DNA of 43,808 bases. It comes from Okeania sp. KiyG1. GTDB lineage: Bacteria; Cyanobacteriota; Cyanobacteriia; Cyanobacteriales; Microcoleaceae. The notes below the pieces were generated by a model. It made no database searches. It was not told the DNA's origin and was given only the letters and a program-made list of their open reading frames with translations. Position numbers and translations under genes: made by a program. Positions 18,815-30,500 of this stretch are shown in pieces. Within the stretch, counting starts at the first letter, position 1; each line of letters starts with the position of its first letter. The stretch covers positions 1 through 43,808 of the forward strand of contig NZ_BLZO01000012.1 of the NCBI RefSeq assembly GCF_014132355.1, read 5' to 3'.

Positions 18815-21800
18815 TCATCCCTGGGATGAATTCTGCTGATATGTACTCAGAGATTTTTCAATGCAGGATGCTAGCTGGTCAGCTAGAATGGCTACATTGG
18901 GCTGGTGAACCATGTATTCGTGATAACCAGGAACAGTGTATACATCAACACCAGAGATCGCTACTTCTTTCCAACCTAAAGTGGCATCAACTGTCACTAC
19001 TTCTGGTGAAATAGCAACTGAACCTGCTTCGGCTCGCAACAAAGTAATCATGCCAGGATAAGTTGGTGGTGAGTAACTGCGCATAGCCTTGTGATTAAGC
19101 TTCATTATATGCAAAAGCCGTTCTAACTGAGTTGCGTCAAAATCAGGAGGAACTAGATTCGCCTGTCGAGCTTGCTCCCAAATTAGAGCCACCTGTTTCT
19201 CCTGTGGGAGTTGCCGAATTTCCTCCCAAGGTAATGAAAGGTCCCCCCCAAACAACTCTAACACAACTTCTACATTTTCTGATAAATTTTCCTCATCGGG
19301 CATTTGAGAGGGAGCATAGGTATCAATCAAACCCAAAAAAGCAACTTGCTCACCTTCGACTAGCAAATTGTTAGCCATCTCTAATGCTACCATGCCTCCA
19401 AAAGACCAACCCATCAAAATATAAGGACCTTTTGGTTGGACTTCTCGAATAGCTTTCTGGTAAACAGCGGCCATATCTTCTACAGAGGTCAAAGGTTCTT
19501 CTCCCTCTACTTGACCCAAGCATTGCAAACCATAGAATGGTTGTTCTGTACCCAAAAGTTGGGCTAGCTCAAAGTAGCAGAACACTGTACCACCAGCAGG
19601 ATGTACGCAGAATATGGGTAGTTGGGAACCTTGAGGCTGAATTGGAACTAGAGGAGAAGGGTCAGAAACCACTTGCTCTTGATGTAAAATCCTAGCTAGC
19701 TGCTCCACAGTTGAAGACTGAAATAGAGTTGATAAAGGTAAAGATCGTCCCAATTCTTGCTCTATTCGGTTCATTAAGCGTACTGCTAGGAGTGAGTGAC
19801 CACCCAAATCAAAGAAATTGCTACAAACACCTACTGGCTGAACACCTAATATATCTTCCCACATTTTGACTAATTGTAGTTCCTGACTATTACGAGGTGG
19901 GACATAATTCTCAGTAGTTGGAGCAAATTTCAGCTCAGGAGCAGGCAACCGCTTGCGATCTACCTTACCATTTGGAGTCAGAGGCAGTGCTTCTAGGAAA
20001 ATATAATTAGGAGGAACCATATATTCAGGCAAACACTGCTGTAAGTAGTCGCGCAATTCATCTATTGTAGCAGTTGTTTCTGGGTGAAGAACTATATAAG
20101 CGACAAGCTGCTTATTCTCTAATTCACCTACTGCTGTGACTACCGTTTCTTTGACAGCAGGATGTTTCTGTAAGGAAACTTCTATCTCTCCAAGTTCAAT
20201 ACGGTAACCACTGATTTTTACTTGAAAATCTTCACGACCCAAAAACTCTGTATTCCCATCTGGTAAATATCGAGCTAAATCTCCAGTTTTATATAATTTC
20301 TCTCCAGTATGAGGATGAATAATAAAACTAGCATTTGTCTTTTCTTCATTGCGCCAATAACCTTGAGCTATACCAATACCACCAATATAGAGTTGACCGG
20401 GAACCCAATTCGGGCATGGTTCCATCCTTTCATTGAGTATATATAGACGTTGATTAGCTAGGGGTTTGCCATAAGGTATGCTCTTCCACTCTGGGTCTAC
20501 AGTAGTAATTGGGTAGTAGACTGACCAAATTGATGCTTCTGTTGCCCCTCCTAGACTCATTACTTGTGCTTGAGACCAGAAAGTTTTGATTTGTTCTGGT
20601 AAATTTAATGGAATCCAATCTCCACTCAATAGTGCTAATCTTAGTGGAAATGAGGAGCGGTCTGGGTGCTGGGATAGGTATTCTACCAACATTTGCATCA
20701 ATGCTGGCACTGTATTCCAGAGAGTGACTTGGTGTTTACTCATTAACTCTACCCAGTGTGCCGGGTCTTTGGCTCCATCTGGACTGGGCATGACTATAGT
20801 TCCTCCCGCTGCCAGAACACCAAAGATATCATATACTGACAAGTCAAAATTCAAGGCTGAGACAGCTAGTATTCGGTCATTAGGTTGAATTTCAAAGCGT
20901 TGGTTGATGTCTAATATAGTATTAACTGCCCCGCGATGGTCAATCATTACTCCTTTCGGGGTGCCTGTGGAACCGGAAGTAAAGATAACATAGGCTAAAT
21001 CAGAAACACTTGGCACTGAGTCTAAGGGATTCACTTCTATCGTTTCCCATTCCTCAGCACCAACAGACAAACATTGGATATGTTCTGGTAAAGATAAACT
21101 ACCAGTGAGATGAGCTTGAGTTAGAGCTAGCTTAACTTCTCCTTGCTCTAGTAAATGCCACTGCCTTTCCTGGGGCAATGTTGGGTCTATGGGTAAGTAA
21201 GCTGCTCCTGACATTAAAATGCCTAAAACTGCTGCGACTTGTTCCCAACCTTTCGTCATTAATACAGCTACTAAAGTGTTAGGGGTAGCTCCTAAGTGCT
21301 GTAACTTCTGCCCAATTTTGTGAGCTTGGGTGTAGAGTTCCTGATAGGTAAGGGTATGCTCTGGAGTGATGACGGCGATCGCTTCCCCAAGCTGTTTTAC
21401 TTGTTTAACAAAGAGACTGTGTAGAGTCTCCTCAGAAATCGGTACAGTAGTTTGATTGACTTCTGTTCGTTGGGTTATTTGAGCTGGTGGTAAAAGTTGG
21501 AGGTTAGTCTGAGACCAAGCTTCATCAGAGGTTGCTAACTGTTGTAACCAATTGCAGTAACTATTAAACATTTCGTCGAGCAGACCTTCTGGGAATAGTT
21601 CTTCCACCACATTCCAGATGAGGATTAAAGCTCCTTCTTGTTCAACAACTCCATGATCCAACCACACTTGAGGTGTTTTAGTAACCGAATATACCGGCTC
21701 TCCCAACTGTAGGAGTGGGAATTCCTCTGATTGGTCATCAGGTTTTCCATCATTCATGGAATCCAAAGCCAGAGTGCTGGTAAAAATGACTCCCATTGGT

Positions 21801-24800
21801 TGATAGCTGCCTCGGTGACGATGCAATTCTCGCTGTACTTCCACACCACCAACATAGCGATGGTCTAAATCTGACCACAGTTGCCCCTGTATACGTTGCG
21901 CCCGCTCCTGAAAAGGAAGAGCAACTGAATTATTGACTTCTAATAGAGTTAAAGAGGTAAAGTCTCCTACTATTTGATTGACTTGAGGATGCAAAGGTAA
22001 ACGGTTAAATAAGGTCAAATTAATCGTAAATTTAGGACTCTTACTCCAGCAAGTTAAGAAATCTGCAAAAGCAGTTAACAATACTCCCGAAGGAGTTAGA
22101 TTTGCTCTTTTAGCCCTTTGTTTTAATTTTTGCCAATCTGTTTTAGATAGTACATTGCCCTTAGATATAAACCGAGGTTGTTTGAGGGTGGAAAGTGGTT
22201 TAACTAGAGGTAGTTCTGGGGTTGGTGGTAGGGTATCTAAACGGTTCAACCAATATTGCTGAGAACGTCGATATTGAGGAGTTTCCTTCAGACTTACCTC
22301 CGCCATAATATAGTCGCGAAACGAAACTTCCACTTTTGGCAGTATAGTTTCTGGATTTTGATAAAGTTGTAACCATTGTTGCCATATTATTATCAAACTC
22401 CAGGCATCTGCAAGTAACATATCAAAACTCCAGTGCAAGCGGTAGAGCTTTTCATCTAAACGAGTAGTCGTGATTTTAAACAAAGGCCATTGGTCTGCAG
22501 GTAATATCTCATGGGATAATTGATGGCGAATTGCTTCCAGCTTGTTAGCAACTGTCTCTGATGACTGCTCGTGCAAGTCTAAAACTTCTATTTGATAGGG
22601 ATGCACTTGTTTGAGGACTTGCTGTTGACCATCTGGTAGTATGATAGCTCGCAGCATATCATGATGCTCAATTACTTGCTGCCAAGCTCTGCTTAACAGT
22701 TCTATATTTAAGTTTTCACAATCAAACTCCATATAACCATGAGTGGCAACATTGCCTAACTCAAAAGCACTACTGCGACCGATCCAATAAGCTTGTTGCA
22801 CCTCTGTGAGGGGAAATGGTTGATAGCGCTGCTCTGGTTCTAGCACAATTAAGGGTAGAGGTACATCAGATTCATACCCTAATGAGTCTTCCGTCTGAGA
22901 TGATTTCAACAAGGTTCGGTCTAATTGGGCAATAGTAGGAGATTCAAATAGGATTTTTAGAGGTACATCTTGCTCAAGAGATTGCCGAATACGGAAAATG
23001 AGTTGAGTTGCCAGTAAAGAATGTCCCCCCAAACTAAAGAAATTATCATGTATTCCCACCTTTTCTATTCCCAACACTTCTTGCCAAATCTCTGTTAATG
23101 CCTTCTGTGTCTCTGTCTGAGGAGCTACATACTCCGTTGACAAAGTACTTGCATTGTCTGGTGCTGGTAAAGCTTTACGGTCTACTTTTCCATTAGGAGT
23201 CAGAGGCAACTGCGACAATACCACATAGTTATTGGGTACCATATAGTCTGGCAACCTTGACTCCAGATACTCTCTCAGCTCTGGTATAACTTGTTTCGCT
23301 ATTTGTGATGCCAAAGGATTGTTTCCATAACTATACCAGTTATCAACTACTATGTTTTTTTGAGTAAGCGGTGTTAACATTATGCCGTCTGTTACTAACT
23401 CAGAACGTACAAACACTGCATCCATCAATTCTGGAGAACCACGATCAGACCAACACAACTCTAGAGAATACCCTAAAGATGAACTCAGTTCATATAACCT
23501 TTCTGGAGCGATGCTATTAACTGTCTGCAGCTGTAACTTCTGTTTCAACTGCTGCACATTCTTGATTTCCCCTGCTGCTGATAACAACTCTAAAGAGCGT
23601 ATATCCTCAGCCACTCTGCCATTGACTATACCACTCCAACAAATTGAATCTGGCTGTTTTTGTTGCAGGTAAGCTTCTATATCTTCATAACTCACACCTC
23701 TCCCACTTTTGACGGTAGCGACTTCTATCACAGTTGCTGGTTTAGCTTCTTTATACAACAACACATCATAGCGATACTTATTCAATTCGTTTTGCTCGCT
23801 TCCCCTCTGTAAACGTATCTGTATATGAGATATTTCAGGATACTTTTCTTTAATAGCAACAAACAACTCTGGTGATAGCAATAACTCTTTCTCTTGCTGC
23901 ATTTGTCGCTCTGTGCGTTGAATGAGTTCGGGTAGTGAGAGTGATGGACTAGCTTTATACAACTGCACTGAGCTGTGAAATGCTCTCATTAATGGGAAAC
24001 TACGAATATCTCCTAGAAAAATCATCCCACCAGGTTTGACTACTCTGATGCTGTTTTCTATTACTTGCAACAGATATTCTATGTTTGGAAAATACTGAAC
24101 TATAGAACTTAGAAGTATGACATCGAAACTGTTATCAGCTATCTCATCCATGTCATCAGCTTGTTTCTGAGCCAAGGTAACATGAGAATATTTGTCTGGT
24201 TGCTGTTCTATTTGTTTTTTGATGTACTCCAATGAGACATTGGAGATATCTGTACCGTAATAACTTTGTGTGTGTGGTGCGATTTGAAATAACAGCATTC
24301 CTGTACCACAACCTACTTCCCATACTTTCTGTGGCTTATGAGCTAATACTTGATACACTATATTCTCTGCCCAGACTCGCATTTGTGACTCTGGGATCGC
24401 TTCGTTATCATAACTGCTGCGCCAAATTGATGCATTGAATAAGGAGTCAGCTATATTACTATCTCTAGTCTCTACTTGTTGGTTGAATATGTCTTGCCAA
24501 CTATTAAGTTGAGTATTTGATAGTTCTGGGTTTGAACTGGCAGCAATTTCGGTTTCGGGTACTATGTATGCGACTAATCGTTTGTCTCCTGGGTTGTCTT
24601 CTCTTGCTACTACCACTGTTTTTTTGACTGTGGCATTTTGAGCTAGAACTGTTTCTATTTCCTGAGTTTCAATCCGGTAACCGCGAATTTTTACTTGATT
24701 GTCTATTCTCCCTAGATATTCTATCTGACCATCTGGCAAATATCTGGCTAAATCTCCTGTTTTGTAAAATAGAGTATTTGCTTGCTCTCTAAAGGGGTTG

Positions 24801-27487
24801 GGTATGAATTTTTCTTTGGTTAACTGTGGTTGATTCAAGTAGCCCCGTGCCAGTCCTTCTCCTCCTATGTATAATTCTCCCGTTACTCCCACAGGCACTG
24901 GTTGTAAGTTGGAGTCTAGGATGTACATTTGAGTATTATAAATTGGTTTACCTATAGACTGTATGGATTGTTTTTTACCGTTAACTTGCTGAGAACTCCC
25001 GTTTTTGTCACTGTTGGTTGAAGATTCTAATTTATTCACTGATGACCAGATAGTGGTTTCTGTTGGTCCATACATATTCCAGACTTCAGCTTGTGTCTCT
25101 AGAAGTTGATTTGCTAGTTTTTCTGGTAATGCTTCTCCTCCACAAAGAACTTTGAATTTTTTTTGTGGTGTGCTTGAAGATTTCTGAGAATTCTCTTGCC
25201 ATCCTGTACTCAGAAGCATTTGCCAGGTAGCCGGAGTTGCTTGCATTACTGTTGCACCAGAATTTTCCAGGGCGGACAACAATTGCCTACCGTCACTAGC
25301 TACTTCTCTAGTGACTATGATGACCACTGCTCCTACTATTAGAGGTAGATATAGTTCTAATGCTGCAATATCAAAACAGATGGTTGTCACTGCCAGAAGT
25401 TTATCTGAGTCTGTGATACCTGGTATCTGACTCATTGACTTTAAGAAATTTGTCAGGGAACCATGGTTAATTTGTACCCCTTTGGGCTTACCTGTGGAAC
25501 CTGAAGTATAGATTACATAGGCTTGGTTGTCTGGCCTTACCCCACTCTCCGTAATATCTGTGTCATTTTCTTGAGAAATTTTTCCCCAATCAGCATCTAG
25601 GTAAATTACTTGTTGCTTATTCAACAAAGGGTTTCCTGAAGCCTGATGTTCTTCTTTATTAACTAACTTTTCTGTGGTTAGTAATACAGATGCTTGAGAG
25701 TCAGCCAAAATGTAACTGATACGTTCTTGTGGATAGTTGGGGTCTAATGGCACATAAGCTCCTCCTGCTTTGAGTATGGCTAATAACCCAACTACCATCT
25801 CTACTGAACGCTCTACACTTATGCCCACTAGGGTTTCTGGAACTACTCCCAATTTTTGCAAGTAATGAGCTAGTTGATTAGCTTGGCGATTTAATTGGGA
25901 ATAGGTCAGCTTTTGCTCTTCAAATACTACTGCTATTGCATCTGGTGTTTTCTCTACCTGCTCTTCAAATAATTGATGGATACATTTGTCAGTAGGGTAA
26001 TCTGTTATAGTATTGTTCCATTCTATCAGAATCTTCTCTTGCTCTACCTCTGTCATTAATGGCAATTTGCCAACTGCTAACTCTGGTGTCTCTACTGCTG
26101 CCGCGAGCAAGTTTTGGTAATGTGACAGCATCCGACTAATTGTTTCGGCCTCAAATAAATCTCTATTATAAGCACAGAATCCTTTAATTTCTTCTCCTAC
26201 TGGCCACAAATGTAACTCTAAGTCAAACCTTACTGTCATCTCAGCTTCTGCCCCTTCATACCAACCTACCTCTAAGTTAGGTAAGTTGAAGGATGGTTTT
26301 AAGATTTCCTCTTGCTGCACCGCAAACATTACCTGAAATAAGGGGTTTTGGGATAGAGACCTTTCTGGCTGCAACTCTTCTACCAACTTCTCAAAGGGTA
26401 TATCTTGGTGAGAGTATGCTTCTAGAGCTGTTTGTTTGACTCTATTTAACACTTCTGTAAAACTTGGGAACCCTCCCAAGTCTGTGTGCATGACTAGGGA
26501 GTTGACAAAGAAACCTATTAACCCTTCTATTTCACTGCGGTTGCGGTTGGCTATCGGTGTTCCTACTGCTACACTTTCTTGACCACTGTAACTAGACAAC
26601 AATACTTTGAAGGCTGCTAGCAAGGTCATAAACAAAGTCGTTCCCTGCTTTTGGGTCAGTTGTCTAACTTTTGATGTTAGCGCTGCTGGTATATAGATGG
26701 GTATACCGGCCCCATTAAAAGTTTGAACTGCGGGTCGGGGATGGTCTGTGGGTAGTTGTAGTTGAGATAAATTTTGGAGCTTTTGCTTCCAGTAACTTAG
26801 TTGCTTTTCAAAAGTTTCTCCTTGTAAGTAGTTCCTTTGCCATACTGCAAAGTCTGCATATTGTATGGGTAGTGAGGGTAATGGAGATGGTCTATCTTCC
26901 ACGGTTGCAGTGTAAATGCCTGATAGTTCTTTTGGTAATACTGTCAGTGACCAGCCATCGCTTACTATGTGATGTAATGTGATTTGCAGTATGTGTTCTG
27001 TTGTTTCTAGTTGATACAACCGAGCCCGTATGGGGGGGTCTACTTCCAGATTAAATGTTTGTTCATTTTCTTCTTGGAGTAGTTGTTGTAGTTTGGTGGT
27101 AGCTTCTGATGGTGTTAACTCACTGAGGTCTTTTAATGGTAGTTGTAGTTCAAAGGAGGGTTTAATTATTTGTACTGGTGTGCCATCTATTTCACTGAAG
27201 GTGGTTCTCAGGGTTTCATGGCGAGCGATGATTTGGTTGAGACTTTTTTCTAGGGCTATATAGTCTAGCTTACCTACTAGATGTAGGGTTAATGGCATAT
27301 TGTAGGCGTTGCTACTCAAGGCCATTTTTTCTATAAACCATAGCCTTTGTTGCGCATAGGATAATGGGATCGTCTGTTCCCTAGAAATCATTGGAATAGC
27401 TTGACTTTCCTTGTCAGTTGGGAGCAACTGCTGCTGTCGGAGCTTTTCCAATACCTGTTCTCGTTGTTTTGGCGAAAGATTAGCCAA
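18815..27487 (-). CDS. Terminal bimodular NRPS: C-A(Gly)-nMT-T-Cy-A(Cys)-T-TE
   Basis: About 2890 residues. Module 1: C domain (HHIVSDGWS near 174), A domain (YTSGSTGKPKG near 663) with pocket residues read as D-I-L-Q-L-G-M-I-W (Gly), an N-methyltransferase inserted between A8 and A10 (VWEVGCGTGM near 1058), and T (GGHSL near 1487). Module 2: a heterocyclisation domain with DMLLADAW (DxxxxD, near 1690) instead of HHxxxDG, an A domain (FTSGSTGTPKG near 2171) with pocket D-L-Y-N-L-S-L-I-W (Cys), and T (GGHSLLA near 2562). The thioesterase has MGWSFGG (Ser near 2693) and PGYHEYMV (His near 2855). Expected output is N-methyl-Gly plus cyclised Cys, then release. There is no oxidase and no epimerase domain. 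The in-frame start is a TTG at 27487 with no ribosome site; an A8 run hides a better ATG at 27509 (see findings). Unlike the other four NRPS proteins there is no TubC-type docking domain. Confidence 0.95.
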   Translation of the reverse strand: MANLSPKQREQVLEKLRQQQLLPTDKESQAIPMISREQTIPLSYAQQRLWFIEKMALSSNAYNMPLTLHLVGKLDYIALEKSLNQIIARHETLRTTFSEIDGTPVQIIKPSFELQLPLKDLSELTPSEATTKLQQLLQEENEQTFNLEVDPPIRARLYQLETTEHILQITLHHIVSDGWSLTVLPKELSGIYTATVEDRPSPLPSLPIQYADFAVWQRNYLQGETFEKQLSYWKQKLQNLSQLQLPTDHPRPAVQTFNGAGIPIYIPAALTSKVRQLTQKQGTTLFMTLLAAFKVLLSSYSGQESVAVGTPIANRNRSEIEGLIGFFVNSLVMHTDLGGFPSFTEVLNRVKQTALEAYSHQDIPFEKLVEELQPERSLSQNPLFQVMFAVQQEEILKPSFNLPNLEVGWYEGAEAEMTVRFDLELHLWPVGEEIKGFCAYNRDLFEAETISRMLSHYQNLLAAAVETPELAVGKLPLMTEVEQEKILIEWNNTITDYPTDKCIHQLFEEQVEKTPDAIAVVFEEQKLTYSQLNRQANQLAHYLQKLGVVPETLVGISVERSVEMVVGLLAILKAGGAYVPLDPNYPQERISYILADSQASVLLTTEKLVNKEEHQASGNPLLNKQQVIYLDADWGKISQENDTDITESGVRPDNQAYVIYTSGSTGKPKGVQINHGSLTNFLKSMSQIPGITDSDKLLAVTTICFDIAALELYLPLIVGAVVIIVTREVASDGRQLLSALENSGATVMQATPATWQMLLSTGWQENSQKSSSTPQKKFKVLCGGEALPEKLANQLLETQAEVWNMYGPTETTIWSSVNKLESSTNSDKNGSSQQVNGKKQSIQSIGKPIYNTQMYILDSNLQPVPVGVTGELYIGGEGLARGYLNQPQLTKEKFIPNPFREQANTLFYKTGDLARYLPDGQIEYLGRIDNQVKIRGYRIETQEIETVLAQNATVKKTVVVAREDNPGDKRLVAYIVPETEIAASSNPELSNTQLNSWQDIFNQQVETRDSNIADSLFNASIWRSSYDNEAIPESQMRVWAENIVYQVLAHKPQKVWEVGCGTGMLLFQIAPHTQSYYGTDISNVSLEYIKKQIEQQPDKYSHVTLAQKQADDMDEIADNSFDVILLSSIVQYFPNIEYLLQVIENSIRVVKPGGMIFLGDIRSFPLMRAFHSSVQLYKASPSLSLPELIQRTERQMQQEKELLLSPELFVAIKEKYPEISHIQIRLQRGSEQNELNKYRYDVLLYKEAKPATVIEVATVKSGRGVSYEDIEAYLQQKQPDSICWSGIVNGRVAEDIRSLELLSAAGEIKNVQQLKQKLQLQTVNSIAPERLYELSSSLGYSLELCWSDRGSPELMDAVFVRSELVTDGIMLTPLTQKNIVVDNWYSYGNNPLASQIAKQVIPELREYLESRLPDYMVPNNYVVLSQLPLTPNGKVDRKALPAPDNASTLSTEYVAPQTETQKALTEIWQEVLGIEKVGIHDNFFSLGGHSLLATQLIFRIRQSLEQDVPLKILFESPTIAQLDRTLLKSSQTEDSLGYESDVPLPLIVLEPEQRYQPFPLTEVQQAYWIGRSSAFELGNVATHGYMEFDCENLNIELLSRAWQQVIEHHDMLRAIILPDGQQQVLKQVHPYQIEVLDLHEQSSETVANKLEAIRHQLSHEILPADQWPLFKITTTRLDEKLYRLHWSFDMLLADAWSLIIIWQQWLQLYQNPETILPKVEVSFRDYIMAEVSLKETPQYRRSQQYWLNRLDTLPPTPELPLVKPLSTLKQPRFISKGNVLSKTDWQKLKQRAKRANLTPSGVLLTAFADFLTCWSKSPKFTINLTLFNRLPLHPQVNQIVGDFTSLTLLEVNNSVALPFQERAQRIQGQLWSDLDHRYVGGVEVQRELHRHRGSYQPMGVIFTSTLALDSMNDGKPDDQSEEFPLLQLGEPVYSVTKTPQVWLDHGVVEQEGALILIWNVVEELFPEGLLDEMFNSYCNWLQQLATSDEAWSQTNLQLLPPAQITQRTEVNQTTVPISEETLHSLFVKQVKQLGEAIAVITPEHTLTYQELYTQAHKIGQKLQHLGATPNTLVAVLMTKGWEQVAAVLGILMSGAAYLPIDPTLPQERQWHLLEQGEVKLALTQAHLTGSLSLPEHIQCLSVGAEEWETIEVNPLDSVPSVSDLAYVIFTSGSTGTPKGVMIDHRGAVNTILDINQRFEIQPNDRILAVSALNFDLSVYDIFGVLAAGGTIVMPSPDGAKDPAHWVELMSKHQVTLWNTVPALMQMLVEYLSQHPDRSSFPLRLALLSGDWIPLNLPEQIKTFWSQAQVMSLGGATEASIWSVYYPITTVDPEWKSIPYGKPLANQRLYILNERMEPCPNWVPGQLYIGGIGIAQGYWRNEEKTNASFIIHPHTGEKLYKTGDLARYLPDGNTEFLGREDFQVKISGYRIELGEIEVSLQKHPAVKETVVTAVGELENKQLVAYIVLHPETTATIDELRDYLQQCLPEYMVPPNYIFLEALPLTPNGKVDRKRLPAPELKFAPTTENYVPPRNSQELQLVKMWEDILGVQPVGVCSNFFDLGGHSLLAVRLMNRIEQELGRSLPLSTLFQSSTVEQLARILHQEQVVSDPSPLVPIQPQGSQLPIFCVHPAGGTVFCYFELAQLLGTEQPFYGLQCLGQVEGEEPLTSVEDMAAVYQKAIREVQPKGPYILMGWSFGGMVALEMANNLLVEGEQVAFLGLIDTYAPSQMPDEENLSENVEVVLELFGGDLSLPWEEIRQLPQEKQVALIWEQARQANLVPPDFDATQLERLLHIMKLNHKAMRSYSPPTYPGMITLLRAEAGSVAISPEVVTVDATLGWKEVAISGVDVYTVPGYHEYMVHQPNVAILADQLASCIEKSLSTYQQNSSQG

Positions 27488-27508
27488 ACGTTTTTTTTAT
27501 ATCATTCA

Positions 27509-30500
27509 TTATTGATCAACCTCAGCTAAAATTTGTTCAAGTATATCGCTGTCCACTTGTTCCAATTGTTGTTCAACTAAAACTTCTGCTAGTTGAGCGA
27601 TAGTAGGATTTTCAAATAGGTTACTTACCGATAACTCCAGATTCAAAGTGCTTCGCACCCGAGACACAACTTGAGTTCCCATCAAAGAATGGCCACCCAA
27701 ATCAAAGAAGTTATCGTGTATTCCCACCTGTTCTATACCCAACACTTCGGCCCAAATCTCTGCTAATACCTTTTGTGTCTCCGTCTGAGGAGCTACATAC
27801 TCCGTTGACAGACTATTGGCAAAATCTGGGACAGGCAAAGCCTTACGGTCTACTTTACCGTTAGGAGTTAGAGGCAGTTGCGACAACACCATCAACCCTG
27901 ATGGCACCATATACTCTGGCAATTTTGACTCCAGATATTCTCTCAACTCTGGTATCAGTTGTTTTCTCAACTGAGAACTCAACGGATTATTACCATAATT
28001 ATTCCAGTTACCTCCTACCACCGATTTTTGAGTCAGCGGTGTTAACACTATCCCTTCTTTTGCTAAGAAACTGCGCACAAATACCGCATCCATTAATTCT
28101 CCTTTTCCCTGAGCTGACCAACACAACTCTAAACTGTACCCTAAATCCGAACTCAGTTCATATAACCTCTCTGGCTCTATGCTATTGACTTGCTTTGACT
28201 CTAAAAACTGCCTCAACTGCTGCACATTATCTTTTGATTCTGGCTGTGACAGCAACTCTACCAACTCTACATCATTTGCCACTCTGCTATTGACTAAACC
28301 ACTAAAGCATATTGATTCTGGCTCTTGCTCTCGCAGATAAGTTTCTATTTCTTCATAACTCATACCTGCTCCATTTTCTACTGTCCCTGGTATTATTGAT
28401 TCCGCTGGGGCTTCTATATGCAATAGTATACTATAGCGGTATTTATTCAGTTCATTTGTCTCCCTTCCCCTCTGTAAACGGATTTGTACATGAGTTATTT
28501 CTGGATGTTTTTCTTTGATAGCTACAAACAATTCTGGTGATACCAGTAACTCGGTCTCCTGCTCCATTTTTCTGTCTATCTTGGCCTTTAGTTGTTGTTG
28601 CGACAGTGATGAAGTTCCTTGATACAGTTGCACCGAAGAGTGAAATGCTTTCATTAATGGCTGACTGCGGATATCTCCTAGGAAAATCATTCCTCCTGGT
28701 TTTACTACCCTGATGCTTTCTTCTATTACTTGCAATAGATACTCCACACTAGGGAAATACTGAACTATGGAACTCAGTAATACGGCATCGAAACTGTTCT
28801 CAGCTATATCTGCCATGTCTTCCGCTCGTTTCTGTGCTAAGGATACATGACTATATTTGTCTGGTTCCTGTTCTATTTGTTTTTTGATGTATTCTAATGA
28901 GACATTGGAGATATCTGTTCCTAAATATTTTTTTGTCTGGGGTGCGATTTGAAATAGCAGCATTCCTGTGCCACAACCTATTTCCCATACACTCTCTGGT
29001 TTAGCTGCTAATACTTGAGTTACTATATCTCCTGCCCAGATGCGCATTTGCTCTACTGGTATGGGTTGGTTGTCGTAGTTGCTTATCCATCCTCTGGTGT
29101 TGAATAGGGGGTCACTTACTTCACTTAGTTGGTCGTATATTTGTTGGTTGAATATGTCTTGCCAACTGTCTACTTGAGTTTCTGATAGTTCGGGGTTGGT
29201 GGTTGTTGTGCTTTGGGTTTCTGGTACTATGTATGCTACTAAACGTTTGTCTCCTGCCTTGTCTTCTGTTGCTACTACTACTGTTTCTTTGACTTGAGGG
29301 GCTGAGTTCAGGACTGCTTCTATTTCTCCTGTTTCTATACGATAGCCTCGCACTTTTACCTGATGGTCTATTCTACCTAGAAATTCTATGTTGCCATCAC
29401 TTAGATAACGTCCTAAGTCTCCTGTTTTATATAATTTTGTGGCTTTTGAGTTTTCAAAAGGGTTGGGAATAAATTTGGAGGCTGTGAGTTCGGGGCGGTT
29501 GTGGTAGCCTTTTGCCAAACCATCTCCTCCAATATGAAGTTCTCCAGGCACTCCTATGGGGACTGTTTCGAGATTTGAGTCCAGGATATATATTTGGGTG
29601 TTCGATATTGGCTTACCTATGGGGACTGATTTTTCTAGGTTACTATCCGCCAAGACTTGGAAACAGCAGGTGAATGTTGTGTTTTCTGTTGGTCCGTAAC
29701 CGTTTATTAATTTACATCCAGGCAGTTTTTCTACGACTTTCTGCACATGAGTAACTGATAAGACGTCTCCTCCTGCTAATAGTTGCTTGAGTGAGAGTAA
29801 GTTTTCTAGTTCCTCTTCTACCATCAGTTGGAATAATCCTGCACTCAGCCATAGGGTTGTGACTTGGTTTTCCCTCACTGCTACTCCTATTTCTGCTAGG
29901 GAGGGTTTATGAGGTGGCATTACTACTAGAGTTCCTCCATTGAGCAGACTGCCCCAAATTTCCAATGTGGCTGCATCGAAGGATATGGGTGCTAATTGTA
30001 GGAATATATCTTCTTGTGTCAGGGTAATATAGTTGGTATTTTTTACCAGTCGCACTACTCCTTGATGTCTGATGTTTACTCCCTTGGGTTGACCTGTTGA
30101 CCCGGATGTATACATCATGTATGCTTGATGCTCTGATGTTATTGATACTTTTAGGTTTTCTCCGCTTTCTGTCTTGGCTTGATCTGACTCCAGACATATT
30201 ACTTGAGCTGTTGTTTGAGGTAGATGATGTTGCCATTTTTCTTGAGTCAAGATTACGGATAGTTGTGCATCTTCTACCATGTAATTGAGACGCGATGGGG
30301 GATAATGCGGGTCTAATGGTACATAAGCACCTCCGGCTTTAAGTATGGAGAGTAAACCTACTACCATTTCTACTGAACGCTCTACACATATTCCCACTAG
30401 GCTTTCTGAACCTACTCCCAACTTTTGCAAATAACAGGCTAGTTGATTGGCTTTACTATTTAATTCGGAATAGGTCAGCTTTTGTTGTTCAAATACTACT

